Assembly (NCBI RefSeq): GCF_900112195.1
Contig: NZ_FOKR01000002.1
Coordinates: forward strand, 368,833-432,832
Source of the DNA: Butyrivibrio sp. YAB3001
GTDB taxonomy: Bacteria > Bacillota > Clostridia > Lachnospirales > Lachnospiraceae
DNA length: 64,000 bases
Direction: 5' to 3'
Shown here: positions 17,177 through 27,729 of the stretch, piece by piece
Numbering within the stretch: the first letter of the stretch is position 1
Layout: every line of letters begins with the position of its first letter
Notes under the pieces: generated by a model
Databases searched by the model: none
Told to the model about the DNA's origin: nothing
The model's input: the letters and a program-made list of their open reading frames with translations, nothing else
Position numbers and translations under genes: made by a program

Positions 17177-20038
17177 TTAGTTCTTTTTGTTAGCGTTGTA
17201 AGCCTTCTTAGCTTCTTCGATACCAGCCTTAAGACCAGCAAGTCCAGCCTTAGCTACTTCAGCAGAAGTCTCAGCAAGTTCCTTAGCGATAACCTGAGCC
17301 TTCTCAGCAGCTTCCTTAAGCTTTTCCTTTGTATCGTCATCTACAAAAGCCTTCTTCTCAGCATCAGCACTCTCGTTGCATCCGCAGCACTTCTTCTGTT
17401 CAGCCTTCTCAGCGATAGCAGCCTGAGCAGCAGCAAGTCTTGCTACAGGTACACGGAATGGTGAGCATGATACATAGTCAAGGCCAATCTTATGGCAGAA
17501 TTCTACAGATGAAGGATCTCCACCGTGCTCACCACAGATACCAACATGAAGCTTAGGATTTACTGGCTTACCAAGCTTAAGTGACATTTCCATAAGCTTA
17601 CCAACACCTGTCTGGTCAAGCTTAGCAAATGGATCGTTCTCGAAGATCTTTGTATCATAGTAAGCATTGAGGAACTTACCAGCATCATCACGAGAGAATC
17701 CGAATGTCATCTGTGTAAGGTCGTTTGTACCGAAGCAGAAGAAGTCAGCTTCCTTAGCAATCTCATCAGCTGTAAGAGCAGCTCTAGGGATCTCGATCAT
17801 TGTACCAACTTCATACTCAAGCTTAGCACCTGCAGCAGCGATTTCAGCATCAGCTGTTTCTACAACTACCTGCTTAACATACTTAAGCTCCTTAACTTCA
17901 CATACAAGAGGAATCATGATTTCAGGCTTAACGTTCCAGTCAGCATGTGCCTTCTGAACTTCAAGAGCTGCACGAATAACAGCCTTAGTCTGCATCTTAG
18001 CAATTTCAGGATATGTAACTGCAAGACGGCATCCTCTGTGACCCATCATAGGGTTGAACTCATGAAGTGAGTTGATGATAGCCTTGATTTCTTCAACGCT
18101 CTTGTTCTTAGCGTCAGCAAGCTTCTTGATTTCTTCCTCTGTTGTAGGAACGAACTCGTGAAGTGGTGGATCAAGGAATCTGATTGTAACAGGGCATCCC
18201 TCAAGTGCTTCATAAAGAGCCTTGAAGTCGTTCTGCTGATAAGGAAGAATCTTATCAAGTGCAGCTTCTCTCTCTTCTACTGTATCTGAGCAGATCATCT
18301 CACGGAATGCAGCAATTCTGTCTTCCTCGAAGAACATGTGCTCTGTACGGCAAAGACCGATACCTTCAGCGCCAAGCTCTCTAGCCTTCTTAGCATCAGC
18401 AGGTGTATCAGCATTTGTACGAACCTTAAGCTTTCTGAACTGATCAGCCCAAGCCATGATACGTCCGAACTCACCAGCGATCTGAGCGTCAACTGTTGCA
18501 ATCTGACCATCATAGATGTTACCTGTTGTACCATCGATTGAAATGAAGTCTCCTTCATGGAATTCTTTTCCAGCAAGTGTGAACTTCTTGTTTTCTTCGT
18601 CCATGTTGATGTCGCCACAACCTGATACGCAGCACTCACCCATACCACGAGCAACTACGGCAGCGTGTGATGTCATACCACCACGAACTGTAAGGATACC
18701 CTGAGCAGCCTTCATACCTGTGATATCTTCTGGAGATGTCTCAAGACGAACAAGAACAACCTTCTCGCCTCTCTCAGCCCAAGCTACAGCATCATCAGCT
18801 GTGAATACAACCTTACCGCAAGCAGCTCCAGGTGAAGCACCAAGACCTTTTCCGATAGGTGTTGCAGCCTTAAGAGCAGCAGCATCAAACTGAGGGTGAA
18901 GAAGTGTATCAAGGTTTCTAGGATCGATCATTGCTACAGCTTCTTCTGGAGTCTTGTGTCCCTCATCAACGAGGTCGCAAGCAATCTTAAGAGCAGCAGG
19001 AGCTGTTCTCTTACCGTTACGGCACTGAAGCATATAGAGTTTCTTGTTCTCAACTGTGAACTCCATATCCTGCATGTCATGATAGTGGTTCTCAAGAGTC
19101 TCACAAACCTTGATGAACTCTGCGTATGCTTCTGGGAATTCCTTCTCCATCTGAGCGATTGGCATAGGTGTACGAACACCAGCAACTACGTCCTCACCCT
19201 GAGCATTGATAAGGAACTCACCCATAAGCTTATTCTCACCTGTTGCAGGGTCACGTGTGAAAGCAACACCTGTACCAGACTCATTGTTAAGGTTACCGAA
19301 TACCATAGGCATTACGTTAACAGCTGTTCCCCATGAATAAGGGATATCGTTATCACGACGATATACGTTAGCACGAGGGTTATCCCATGAACGGAATACA
19401 GCCTCGATAGCAAGCTTAAGCTGCTCTACAGGATCTGAAGGGAAGTCCTTGCCAAGCTGATTCTTGTACTCAGCCTTGAACTGTTCAGCAAGTTCCTTAA
19501 GATCTGCTGCTGTAAGGTCAACGTCGAACTTAACACCCTTCTTCTCTTTCATTGCATCGATAAGCTGTTCGAAGTACTTCTTACCAACTTCCATAACAAC
19601 GTCTGAGAACATCTGGATGAAACGACGATATGAATCATATACAAAACGCTCGAAAGCAGGATCAGGATTGCCCTTGATCATTGCTGCTACAACGTCATCA
19701 TTAAGACCAAGGTTAAGGATAGTATCCATCATACCAGGCATAGATGCACGAGCACCTGAACGAACTGATACAAGAAGAGGATTCTGAAGATCACCAAACT
19801 TCTTACCGTTGAGCTCCTCCATCTTCTTAACGCCTTCCATAGCCTGAGCCATGATTTCGTCATTGATCTTACGACCATCCTCGTAATACTGTGTGCAGGC
19901 CTCTGTTGTGATTGTGAAGCCCTGTGGTACTGGAAGGCCAATGCTTGTCATCTCAGCAAGGTTAGCACCCTTACCACCGAGAAGGTTACGCATTGTCATG
20001 TTACCTTCGCTAAACATATAAACCCACTTGTTAGCCAT
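17177..20038 (-). CDS. ppdK: pyruvate, phosphate dikinase with an extra C-terminal tail
   Basis: Interconverts pyruvate, ATP and phosphate with PEP, AMP and pyrophosphate; in anaerobes it often acts in glycolysis. The N-terminal ATP-grasp domain starts with LLGGKGANLAEM. The swivelling domain has the catalytic histidine in GGMTSHAAVVARGMG, with the adjacent regulatory Thr. The PEP/pyruvate barrel has FGTNDLTQMTFGFSRDD and GICGEHGGDP with the catalytic Cys. The usual enzyme (about 875 aa) ends near VARLAAAQAAIAEKA. Here about 70 more residues follow (about 884-953): a CCGC cysteine cluster, an acidic linker and a long Ala/Lys/Glu helix. The gene is alone, with its own terminator and a strong ribosome site (AAGAAAGG). 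Confidence 0.97.
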   Translation of the reverse strand: MANKWVYMFSEGNMTMRNLLGGKGANLAEMTSIGLPVPQGFTITTEACTQYYEDGRKINDEIMAQAMEGVKKMEELNGKKFGDLQNPLLVSVRSGARASMPGMMDTILNLGLNDDVVAAMIKGNPDPAFERFVYDSYRRFIQMFSDVVMEVGKKYFEQLIDAMKEKKGVKFDVDLTAADLKELAEQFKAEYKNQLGKDFPSDPVEQLKLAIEAVFRSWDNPRANVYRRDNDIPYSWGTAVNVMPMVFGNLNNESGTGVAFTRDPATGENKLMGEFLINAQGEDVVAGVRTPMPIAQMEKEFPEAYAEFIKVCETLENHYHDMQDMEFTVENKKLYMLQCRNGKRTAPAALKIACDLVDEGHKTPEEAVAMIDPRNLDTLLHPQFDAAALKAATPIGKGLGASPGAACGKVVFTADDAVAWAERGEKVVLVRLETSPEDITGMKAAQGILTVRGGMTSHAAVVARGMGECCVSGCGDINMDEENKKFTLAGKEFHEGDFISIDGTTGNIYDGQIATVDAQIAGEFGRIMAWADQFRKLKVRTNADTPADAKKARELGAEGIGLCRTEHMFFEEDRIAAFREMICSDTVEEREAALDKILPYQQNDFKALYEALEGCPVTIRFLDPPLHEFVPTTEEEIKKLADAKNKSVEEIKAIINSLHEFNPMMGHRGCRLAVTYPEIAKMQTKAVIRAALEVQKAHADWNVKPEIMIPLVCEVKELKYVKQVVVETADAEIAAAGAKLEYEVGTMIEIPRAALTADEIAKEADFFCFGTNDLTQMTFGFSRDDAGKFLNAYYDTKIFENDPFAKLDQTGVGKLMEMSLKLGKPVNPKLHVGICGEHGGDPSSVEFCHKIGLDYVSCSPFRVPVARLAAAQAAIAEKAEQKKCCGCNESADAEKKAFVDDDTKEKLKEAAEKAQVIAKELAETSAEVAKAGLAGLKAGIEEAKKAYNANKKN

Positions 20039-20102
20039 GTTTTTACCTTTCTTGTCGCTTTATAAACGACAACCTTTCATAATGTGCTTATTTATAATCA
20101 CC

Positions 20103-20118
20103 GCATATTACCGTATGC
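20103..20118. promoter_or_regulatory. palindrome upstream of ppdK (possible operator)
   Basis: GCATA-TTACCG-TATGC lies about 65-80 bp before the ppdK start. A second inverted repeat, ATTGGTAA-N12-TTACCAAT, lies at 20185-20212. Neither is followed by a T-run, so they look more like protein-binding sites than terminators. No regulator can be named. Confidence 0.35.
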
Positions 20119-20253
20119 TTCCGCAACGATATATATGGTCAAAACAACAGTGTTCTAAACATATATATCATCACAGAAGCCTGAATTGGTAAAAATGCAG
20201 ATAATTACCAATATTTTAAACTTCTAATCCTGTCAACTCAAAGTTCAAATCAT

Positions 20254-21162
20254 TTATGCTTTTGAGCCTTGTTTCGGAATGAAGCTGTCAAATATAAATA
20301 TGTCAAAGTTCTTTTTGGCTTTTTCCAGATCTTCTTCGTTCTTAATGGTCCATGCAGCAGATGTACAGCCATAAACCTTGCGGCAAAGTGTTCTCGCCAA
20401 AGAATCCGAATAGCGATGATTAAATGCTATAAAATCCGGTTTTCCCAAAATATTCAAAAGTAAATTGGTAAGAATAAAATACAAAGGACCGCTAAACTCG
20501 TCAGGCTTATCTTTGTGAAATTCATCAGATAACTGTCCTCTAAAGACTTCAGGCCTGTGACGCCTGTACCAAAGAACCCCGAGGGGATTAAAAGATTCAA
20601 TACAATATACACCCTTATACTCCCCAAGAAGCGTATCCACAACAGGACACACTGATAAATCCTTATACTCAATCTTAAGTTCTACTATAAGCGGAACCTT
20701 ACCATCAACAAGTCTAAGAAAATCCCCAAATTTAGGAATCTTTTCTGAAGATCCCAGCAGATGAAACTGCATAAGTTCTTCATAGGTATAATCAATAACC
20801 TTGCCCTTTACCCCAAGACTCCCATCAGGATTAACTACCGCATCAGCAGGGGCACATCCCTCCTGATATCTTGCCACTCTCGCAAGTGTAAAATCATGAA
20901 AAATGACTGGAACACCATCCCTGGTAAGCTGTACATCACACTCAATACCATATCCGCCATCAACTGCCTTCTTAAAAGCAGCCATTGAATTCTCGGGAGC
21001 ATCAGATGAATTATCATGAAGCCCGCGGTGAGCGTACAGCACATGGGTAAACGACTCTCTTGAAGGCCGGTGCATCATCCTTGGCATAATAAGAATCATG
21101 TAAAGAGCAGCCAAAATAATAACAACGAGACATAAAACCTTCAAAATAAGCATTGAAACCAC
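20254..21162 (-). CDS. glycerophosphodiester phosphodiesterase family protein, membrane-anchored
   Basis: A 302-aa protein with an N-terminal hydrophobic anchor (about residues 3-25), then a GDPD TIM barrel. Catalytic motifs are YAHRGLHDNSSDAPENS (His plus Glu-Asn) and the metal-binding GIECDVQLTRDGVPVIFHD, with the second catalytic His in FHD. VPLIVELK supplies a further metal ligand region. It cleaves glycerophosphodiesters (deacylated phospholipid headgroups or teichoic-type polymers) at the outer face of the membrane, judging from the anchor. It lies 215 bp upstream of ppdK in the same direction, but two inverted repeats separate them. Confidence 0.93.
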   Translation of the reverse strand: MVSMLILKVLCLVVIILAALYMILIMPRMMHRPSRESFTHVLYAHRGLHDNSSDAPENSMAAFKKAVDGGYGIECDVQLTRDGVPVIFHDFTLARVARYQEGCAPADAVVNPDGSLGVKGKVIDYTYEELMQFHLLGSSEKIPKFGDFLRLVDGKVPLIVELKIEYKDLSVCPVVDTLLGEYKGVYCIESFNPLGVLWYRRHRPEVFRGQLSDEFHKDKPDEFSGPLYFILTNLLLNILGKPDFIAFNHRYSDSLARTLCRKVYGCTSAAWTIKNEEDLEKAKKNFDIFIFDSFIPKQGSKA

Positions 21163-21301
21163 TTCCTAAATATTTACTACCTTACGTTAAATTAATAACA
21201 CAAGTTTTCCGTTAGATATTTTACAGCCTTATCCTATATTACGCAACAATAAAAAACACTTTTTAATAAAAGATTTATTTATTTGAATTTTTTTATCCTT
21301 A

Positions 21302-22648
21302 TCAGTCATCGATGTCAAAGTGCTCCAAAATAGATTCTTTCTTGGGTGGCTTAGCGTCTCCATGCTTTACCATAAGCATTGTACAAAAGGCAAGGGCTGA
21401 AAAAATAAATGCATACGGGAACAATGTCTGATATGAAACATGCTCAAGTAGAAATCCGGAAAAAATAGGTGTAAATACCTGCGCCGCCATGGAAAATGTG
21501 TAATATGTTCCGGTAAACTTTCCAATGTCACCGGACTTACTCATCTCCACCACCATCGGGTATGAATTAACATTTATAGCTGCCCATCCGATTCCCACAA
21601 GAGCAAAAAATATGTTTATTGAAGGCGAAAAGTGAGGATACAGCCCTGTGATAACATAACTTGCTCCCATCAGTGCAATGCCTATAAGAATTGTCTTCTT
21701 TCTGCCAATCTTGCCTGACACAAAAGCAATTGGAACATAGCTTAGAGTTGCGGCTATGGTTGCAACCAAAAGGCAGGTAGCATAAGCATTATCATGAAGA
21801 TCCCATACTTCACCAACAAATCTTGAAAACGCAGTTGTTACCGCATTATATGCCGTAAACCATAAGAAAACCGAGACAAGAAGAAAAATAAGACTTCTCT
21901 TAACTTCTCCTGGCATCATTTTAGTAACGCTTCCCTCTTCAAATTTAACAGTCTTATCTGAGCGGTCAAATTCCGAGTCATTATCAAAGGTATCTCCGAG
22001 TGAATGAAGACCTCCCTCCTGATGTATTTCTTCTTTAATCTTATTTTCTTTAATTGCAATGAAAACAACAAGAACCGAAATAAGCATGAATATTACAAGT
22101 GAGATCATAAGTGGAATATAACTTGTCTCTGCTGGGGCTGCTGCTTCTTTTAACAAAACCTTTATCATAACAAGGACATAAATTCCGCCCAAAGTGCCCA
22201 TAAGATTAATTATTGCATTAGCAGAACTTCTAAATGGCGCAGGTGTCAAATCCGGCATCAGTGATACTGCAGGAGACCTGTATATTCCCATAGAGATCAA
22301 AAGCAGCAATAAAACAGCTACAAACAGAGCAAGACTCCCACTTGGCCTTGCCACAGTAATAAGAATAGTCAAAAGAACTGTTGAAAGAATTGTTCCCACG
22401 ACAATAAAAGGCATTCTTTTCCCGAATCGTGTATCTGCTTTGTCAGAAATTGTCCCGAACATAGGCAAAAGAAATAGCGCAAGAATATTGTCAAGTGCCA
22501 TCACAACACCCGTCAGTGTCTCACCAAGATTAAATGTGTACTTTAAGATTTTTGGAATTTCGTTGTCATAGAACTGCCAGAATGAGCAGATAGACATAAA
22601 GGCAAAGCCTATTAGAATAGTTCTTTTTGTATTAAGTTTCATCCCCAT
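21302..22648 (-). CDS. MFS transporter (GPH / SLC45-like sugar carrier type)
   Basis: A 448-aa carrier with about twelve hydrophobic segments. The N-terminus has a FWQFYDNEIP segment and the loop GTISDKADTRFGKRMPF, the D-x-x-x-x-R-x-G-[KR]-R-[MR] loop shared by glycoside-pentoside-hexuronide and SLC45-type carriers. A cytoplasmic central loop of about 50 residues separates the halves. A second loop GKIGRKK follows in the C-terminal half. The likely substrate is a sugar or glycoside by family analogy. The ribosome site is G-rich (GGGGGG). It is divergent from the DegV gene and stands alone. Confidence 0.88.
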   Translation of the reverse strand: MGMKLNTKRTILIGFAFMSICSFWQFYDNEIPKILKYTFNLGETLTGVVMALDNILALFLLPMFGTISDKADTRFGKRMPFIVVGTILSTVLLTILITVARPSGSLALFVAVLLLLLISMGIYRSPAVSLMPDLTPAPFRSSANAIINLMGTLGGIYVLVMIKVLLKEAAAPAETSYIPLMISLVIFMLISVLVVFIAIKENKIKEEIHQEGGLHSLGDTFDNDSEFDRSDKTVKFEEGSVTKMMPGEVKRSLIFLLVSVFLWFTAYNAVTTAFSRFVGEVWDLHDNAYATCLLVATIAATLSYVPIAFVSGKIGRKKTILIGIALMGASYVITGLYPHFSPSINIFFALVGIGWAAINVNSYPMVVEMSKSGDIGKFTGTYYTFSMAAQVFTPIFSGFLLEHVSYQTLFPYAFIFSALAFCTMLMVKHGDAKPPKKESILEHFDIDD

Positions 22649-22855
22649 TACCCCCCTAAATAGCCCTATATAGTCTATGATACTACTCTGAGTCCTAAAT
22701 GGCTACAATTACAAGCGTTCATGCAAGCAAATTGTCTGACTTTTTAAGACTTTTTATTCTTTATCTTTAGAAACAATTCTAGTAAAATATTGCAAATAAT
22801 ATGTTATAATAACTCTTGTGCTTTGCACAAAATAACCAAACTACGGGGGTTTTAA

Positions 22856-23719
22856 ATGTCTTTTACAGTTTTTGCCGATGGGTGCGCTAATTTACCTAAG
22901 AAATTAACGGATGGTATTACTATCCTTCCATGTAATTATGTTGTTAATGGTGAAGATAGACTATACGACGGAGATATAGATAGTTTTGATGGACATACTT
23001 ATTATGAAGGTCTTAAAAATGGTGATAAAGTTCAGACAAGTCTTTTGAATACCCAGCTATTTCTGACTCACTTTACACCTCTTGCAAGTCAGGGAAAAGA
23101 TATCATGTATATTTCCATGAGTTCCGGAATAAGCGGAACTTATAATGCTGCCATAGCAGCAGCTAATGAGCTTATGGAAGAATATCCTGAATGTTTTATC
23201 CATATCGTGGATTCTCACGGATGCGGTTTTGGAAATGGCATGCTTGCGATTAAAGCTGCTGAGCTTAGTAAAGAAGGTCTTGATTGCAGGGAAGCTGCCA
23301 AAATTATGGATGATGCAGTCCCTCATTCCTGCCAGTATTTTACAGTTGATGATCTTAATTTCCTTAAGAATACCGGACGTGTAAGTGGCGTCACGGCAAG
23401 TATAGGAACAATTCTTAACATAAAGCCAATTCTTTTTGGAGACAATACAGGCCATATTATCTCATGCAATAAGGCAAGAGGCCGTAAAAATGCGATCACT
23501 GCTCTCATCCAGAAGTATTCAGAAAAAAGAATGGAAGACGGCGACCAGAGAGTTTATATCTCCCACGGTGACTGCCTTGATGATGCTACTAAGCTTTCCG
23601 AACTTGTAAAAGAGGTAAATCCTAATGCCAAGATAGAGATCTGCCAGCATGAACCATTTTCCGGAGCCCACGTTGGTCCTGGCATGCTCGGTCTTTTCTT
23701 CTGGGGAAAAGAAAGATAA
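22856..23719 (+). CDS. DegV family fatty-acid-binding protein
   Basis: A 287-aa cytoplasmic protein of the DegV/FakB family, which binds a fatty acid in a tunnel between two domains. FakB members present it to a kinase (FakA) for phosphorylation. The motifs are the first strand FTVFADGCANLP, the SMSSGISGTYNAA loop whose Ser and Thr contact the carboxylate, and the C-terminal HEPFSGAHVGPGMLGLFF. No fakA is in this window. The ribosome site is GGGGG six bases before ATG. A perfect terminator follows. Confidence 0.94.
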   Translation: MSFTVFADGCANLPKKLTDGITILPCNYVVNGEDRLYDGDIDSFDGHTYYEGLKNGDKVQTSLLNTQLFLTHFTPLASQGKDIMYISMSSGISGTYNAAIAAANELMEEYPECFIHIVDSHGCGFGNGMLAIKAAELSKEGLDCREAAKIMDDAVPHSCQYFTVDDLNFLKNTGRVSGVTASIGTILNIKPILFGDNTGHIISCNKARGRKNAITALIQKYSEKRMEDGDQRVYISHGDCLDDATKLSELVKEVNPNAKIEICQHEPFSGAHVGPGMLGLFFWGKER

Positions 23720-23723
23720 TAAT

Positions 23724-23768
23724 ATGGGCGAGTCCTTCATTTTGTAAGGTGCTCGCCCATTTTTATTT
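23724..23768 (+). terminator. intrinsic terminator after the DegV gene
   Basis: ATGGGCGAG / CTCGCCCAT arms with a loop of about 19 bases, then TTTTTATTT. Confidence 0.9.
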
Positions 23769-23818
23769 ATGTCTCAAGCAAAAATTGTGTAATGTTGGCT
23801 GTTGTAGCAAACGAATAT

Positions 23819-25858
23819 TTATCCGATTGTAAACTTGCTTAGTTCTTCGTTAATGGATACAGCTGAAACAGAAACTGAATTAGCCACATCTTCTACTCCC
23901 TTTGATTCATTTGCAATATCCTGCGCACTTTGTGCTAGTGTAGCAATAGTAGCCGAAATCTCTTCAGAACTTGCCGACTGTTCCTCTGATATAGCTGCAA
24001 CACTTGATGCAATATCATTTACATTAGCCATCATCGTGATCATATTTCTCATTGTTTCTGCGTTCGTATTAAGTTCCTGATTTATCTTATTGAAGCTCTC
24101 TCCTGCTTTTGTAACTGCCTCACTGCTGTTGCCAATGGCATTCATATTTGCCTGGGATTTCTCAGCCAGGTCTTTTATCAGCTTTGTTATCTCGCCAATG
24201 ATATCACTGATTTCCTGAGCTGCATCCTGAGAATTCTGAGCAAGTTTTCCAATCTCGTCAGCAACAACCGCAAAGCCTTTTCCGGCCTCACCGGCTCTTG
24301 CAGCCTCAATACTTGCGTTAAGTGAAAGAAGATTTGTCTGTTCAGAGATAGAGTCGATCATCTCAACAATTTCTGTTATCTTGCCAGCCGATTCGCCAAC
24401 AGTTGTAACCACATCGTTCATTTTGCTCATTGAAGTAGTAATATCTTCCATGTTTTTCTGGACATCCGCCATGTCATGCTGCCCTATATCTGCCTGTTCA
24501 ACCAGACTAAGCATTGTCTCATTTGTCCTGGTACCGCTTTCTGTCAGCTCCGAAACTGCCTGCGCAAGTTGTGTTGCATTATTTGCAAGCTCACCAACCG
24601 CATTTGAAATATCATCCATTGTGACCTGAATCTGCCCCATAGATGAAGACTGTTCACTGGCACCTTCTGACATTTTGCCTGATGCATCTCTGGATGAATT
24701 TGAATCTTCTTTTAACTGCTCAGCTTTTTGTTGTATAGAATTAATAGTCCCACTCATTACCTGGACATAATTTTCCATTTCCTTACTGATAAGGCCAATC
24801 TCATCTCCTCTGTCCTCTGGCATTCTGGTAGTAAAATCCCCTGAAGAAATTTTGAGAATACTATCTGAAAGGCCTCTTACAGGTCTTGTTACTACTCTGT
24901 TTATTGTAAGAAGAATGACAATCGTAATTACAACAATAAGGATTATCATTGCAACAATTGAAAGTAGCATAAACTGTCTTGAAGAAGCCAAGACATCATC
25001 TACAGGGACTGAAGAAATGATATTCCAATTCGTGCCCTGAATATTTGAATAAGCAACATAATAGTCTTTTCCGCTTAACGGATTTTTAATTTTTGTCGGT
25101 TCAGTCTTACCTGAATCAATATATGCTTTTACATCCGTCAAAAACTTATTGCCGGCTTCTGATACAAGCTGCCCGTTCAGGTCTGGATTAAAATAGCTGA
25201 TAATATAATCCCCGTCGAGAACAATTGAACTTCCTGTACTCATAGGCTTAAAATTATTGACTTCTTCCTGCAGGTCTCCCAAAAAGACATCAACTCCACA
25301 CACACCAATTTCTCCGTTGGAAAAGTCATTTCTTCTGGCAAAAGTTATGCATACCTGCCCTGTTGACGCATCAACATATGGATCAGTCGAAACAAACGTT
25401 TCACTACCCATACCTATAGAATACCAGCCACGCTGTGTAGGTCTGAATGACTCATCCAATATAGTATGATTAGCAAATATATACGAATCATCAGAAAAAC
25501 CAATATAAATACCTGAATTTTCAATAGCCTTGTAATTAGTTGAAGGCTCTATATACTTGAGCATAGCATCATGGTCTTCCATTGGAAGTTGTTCCATGGT
25601 GTCACAATACTGTCCGAATTTTGCAAGAAGCATTCTGAATTCCGTGCCTAGATTGTATGCATTTGTATTAGTTTCAGCCTGAAGATCACTGAGGGATATT
25701 TCTTCGATAGTGGACCTTGCATTAAAGGATAATGCCAGAATAATGCCAACTACGCCAACTATGATTATAGGAAGGAGCCATAAAAGGAGCGTTTTGCCAA
25801 TACTTTTTTTAACCTTTTCCCTATTAACCACATTAGCACTCATATCCGCAGTATCCAT
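23819..25858 (-). CDS. methyl-accepting chemotaxis protein with a dCache_1 sensor
   Basis: A 679-aa chemoreceptor. TM1 is about residues 26-47. The extracellular double-Cache domain spans about 50-300, with [11 protein letters not shown] and [16 protein letters not shown], the latter typical of dCache_1 ligand domains; a second module includes [22 protein letters not shown]2 is about 305-330, then HAMP ([19 protein letters not shown]) and a cytoplasmic signalling hairpin with [20 protein letters not shown]. Many dCache_1 receptors bind amino acids, but the ligand is not assigned here. It is unrelated in sensor type to the receptor at 15168-16973. Confidence 0.95.
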   Translation of the reverse strand: MDTADMSANVVNREKVKKSIGKTLLLWLLPIIIVGVVGIILALSFNARSTIEEISLSDLQAETNTNAYNLGTEFRMLLAKFGQYCDTMEQLPMEDHDAMLKYIEPSTNYKAIENSGIYIGFSDDSYIFANHTILDESFRPTQRGWYSIGMGSETFVSTDPYVDASTGQVCITFARRNDFSNGEIGVCGVDVFLGDLQEEVNNFKPMSTGSSIVLDGDYIISYFNPDLNGQLVSEAGNKFLTDVKAYIDSGKTEPTKIKNPLSGKDYYVAYSNIQGTNWNIISSVPVDDVLASSRQFMLLSIVAMIILIVVITIVILLTINRVVTRPVRGLSDSILKISSGDFTTRMPEDRGDEIGLISKEMENYVQVMSGTINSIQQKAEQLKEDSNSSRDASGKMSEGASEQSSSMGQIQVTMDDISNAVGELANNATQLAQAVSELTESGTRTNETMLSLVEQADIGQHDMADVQKNMEDITTSMSKMNDVVTTVGESAGKITEIVEMIDSISEQTNLLSLNASIEAARAGEAGKGFAVVADEIGKLAQNSQDAAQEISDIIGEITKLIKDLAEKSQANMNAIGNSSEAVTKAGESFNKINQELNTNAETMRNMITMMANVNDIASSVAAISEEQSASSEEISATIATLAQSAQDIANESKGVEDVANSVSVSAVSINEELSKFTIG

Positions 25859-26077
25859 GGTCGAACCTCCATTTCAGAAATCCAAGCATAACGTTATTAC
25901 AATAACATTATAATATGTAATCGTCAAAAATAAATCTAATCATTATTAAATTATTATAAAGAAAACACAGTTATTACATATACCTTATTAATAATGTATA
26001 TTGCAATTAATGAAACATTCAAATATAATACGAAATGTTGCAAAGAATAGTTTTTTTGATTATGCGAGGAATATTTA

Positions 26078-27718
26078 ATGATCAGTGCAAATAATGTGAC
26101 ACTCAGAGTTGGAAAAAAAGCTCTTTTCGAAGAAGTAAATATCAAATTTACTCCCGGTAACTGCTACGGTATCATCGGAGCAAACGGTGCCGGAAAATCT
26201 ACATTTCTTAAGATTTTATCAGGTCAGATTGAAACTACTAACGGTGATGTAGTTATCTCTGACGGAGAGCGTCTTTCTTTCCTTGAACAGGATCACTTCA
26301 AATATGATGAAAATGTTGTCTTAGATACAGTAATTGCCGGAAATGCGCGACTTTTTGAAATCAAGAATGAAAAGGATGCCATTTATGCAAAAGAAGATTT
26401 TACTGACGAGGATGGTATCCGTGCCAGTGAGCTTGAAGCTGAATTTGCAGAAATGAACGGATGGGAAGCTGAGTCAGATGCAGAATCTCTGTTAAACGGT
26501 CTTGGCATCGAACCAGAAAACCACTACAAGCTTATGAAGGAACTTGATGGTAATCAGAAGGTTAAGGTTCTTCTTGCAAGAGCTCTTTTTGGAAATCCTG
26601 ACATCCTTCTTCTGGACGAGCCTACTAACCACCTTGATCTCGATGCTATCGCATGGCTTGAGGAGTTCCTTATAAATTTTGAGAATACTGTTATCGTAGT
26701 ATCTCATGACCGTTATTTCCTTAATAAGGTCTGCACATACATCGCTGATATCGACTATGGCAAGATTCAGCTTTACGCAGGTAACTATGACTTCTGGTAC
26801 GAATCATCACAGCTTATGATCCGTCAGATGAAAGAAGCCAACAAGAAAAAAGAGGAACAGATCAAGGAACTTAAAGAGTTCATCGCACGTTTCTCTGCTA
26901 ACGCAAGTAAGTCCAAACAGGCTACATCAAGAAAGAAAGCTCTTGAAAAGATCGAGCTTGATACAATCAAGCCTTCAAGCAGAAAATATCCTTACATTGA
27001 TTTCAGACCTAACCGTGAAATCGGAAATGAGGTTCTTACTGTAGAAGGACTTACCAAGACTGTAAACGGTGAAAAGGTTCTTGATAATGTATCCTTCGTT
27101 GTTCAGCGCGAAGATAAGATTGCTTTTGTTGGCGGAAACGAACTTGCAAAGACTACTCTCTTCCAGATTCTTACTGGAGAGATTGAGCCGGATGCAGGTA
27201 CATATAAATGGGGTGTAACAACATCTCAGGCATATTTCCCCAAGGACAACACTAAAGAGTTCGATAACGACTACACAATTACAGAATGGCTCACAGGTTA
27301 TTCTGAGATTAAGGACGCGACATACGTAAGAGGATTCCTTGGACGTATGCTCTTTGCCGGCGAAGATGGTGTTAAGAAGGTTAAAGTTCTTTCCGGAGGA
27401 GAAAAAGTTCGTTGTCTCCTTTCAAAGATGATGATAAGCGGCGCAAACTGCCTTATCTTTGATGAGCCTACTAACCACCTTGATATGGAATCAATCTCCG
27501 CTCTCAATGACGGAATGATCAAATTCCCTGGTGTTGAACTTTTCGCCTGCCGTGACCACCAGGTTGTGCAAACAACTGCCAACAGAATCATGGAAATTCT
27601 TCCTGATGGTTCACTTATTGACAAACGTTCTACATACGATGAGTACCTTGAAAATGATGAAATGGCAAGAAAGCGTACAGTATATAATACTGCCGCTGAT
27701 GAAGAGGAAGACGACTGA
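26078..27718 (+). CDS. ABC-F family ATPase (YbiT/YkpA-like) with asymmetric ATP sites
   Basis: A soluble 546-aa protein with two ABC domains and a charged linker (about residues 235-300). ABC-F proteins act at the ribosome in translation or antibiotic protection. NBD1 has a perfect Walker A (GANGAGKST, 34-42), Walker B DEPTNHLD and H-loop VSHDRYF, but its signature is LDGNQK. NBD2 has a perfect signature (LSGGEK) and Walker B, but its Walker A is GGNELAKTT (Ala at 357 instead of Gly before Lys 358) and its H-loop region reads CRDHQ. Thus one composite site is intact and the other decayed. The C-terminus is acidic. The ribosome site is GAGGAA and a terminator follows. Confidence 0.93.
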   Translation: MISANNVTLRVGKKALFEEVNIKFTPGNCYGIIGANGAGKSTFLKILSGQIETTNGDVVISDGERLSFLEQDHFKYDENVVLDTVIAGNARLFEIKNEKDAIYAKEDFTDEDGIRASELEAEFAEMNGWEAESDAESLLNGLGIEPENHYKLMKELDGNQKVKVLLARALFGNPDILLLDEPTNHLDLDAIAWLEEFLINFENTVIVVSHDRYFLNKVCTYIADIDYGKIQLYAGNYDFWYESSQLMIRQMKEANKKKEEQIKELKEFIARFSANASKSKQATSRKKALEKIELDTIKPSSRKYPYIDFRPNREIGNEVLTVEGLTKTVNGEKVLDNVSFVVQREDKIAFVGGNELAKTTLFQILTGEIEPDAGTYKWGVTTSQAYFPKDNTKEFDNDYTITEWLTGYSEIKDATYVRGFLGRMLFAGEDGVKKVKVLSGGEKVRCLLSKMMISGANCLIFDEPTNHLDMESISALNDGMIKFPGVELFACRDHQVVQTTANRIMEILPDGSLIDKRSTYDEYLENDEMARKRTVYNTAADEEEDD

Positions 27719-27729
27719 TAATAGTTTAC

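Noticed and set aside
18896-19336. 146-aa plus-strand frame inside ppdK
   Set aside because: Antisense to highly conserved PPDK sequence; Cys/Leu-rich shadow pattern.
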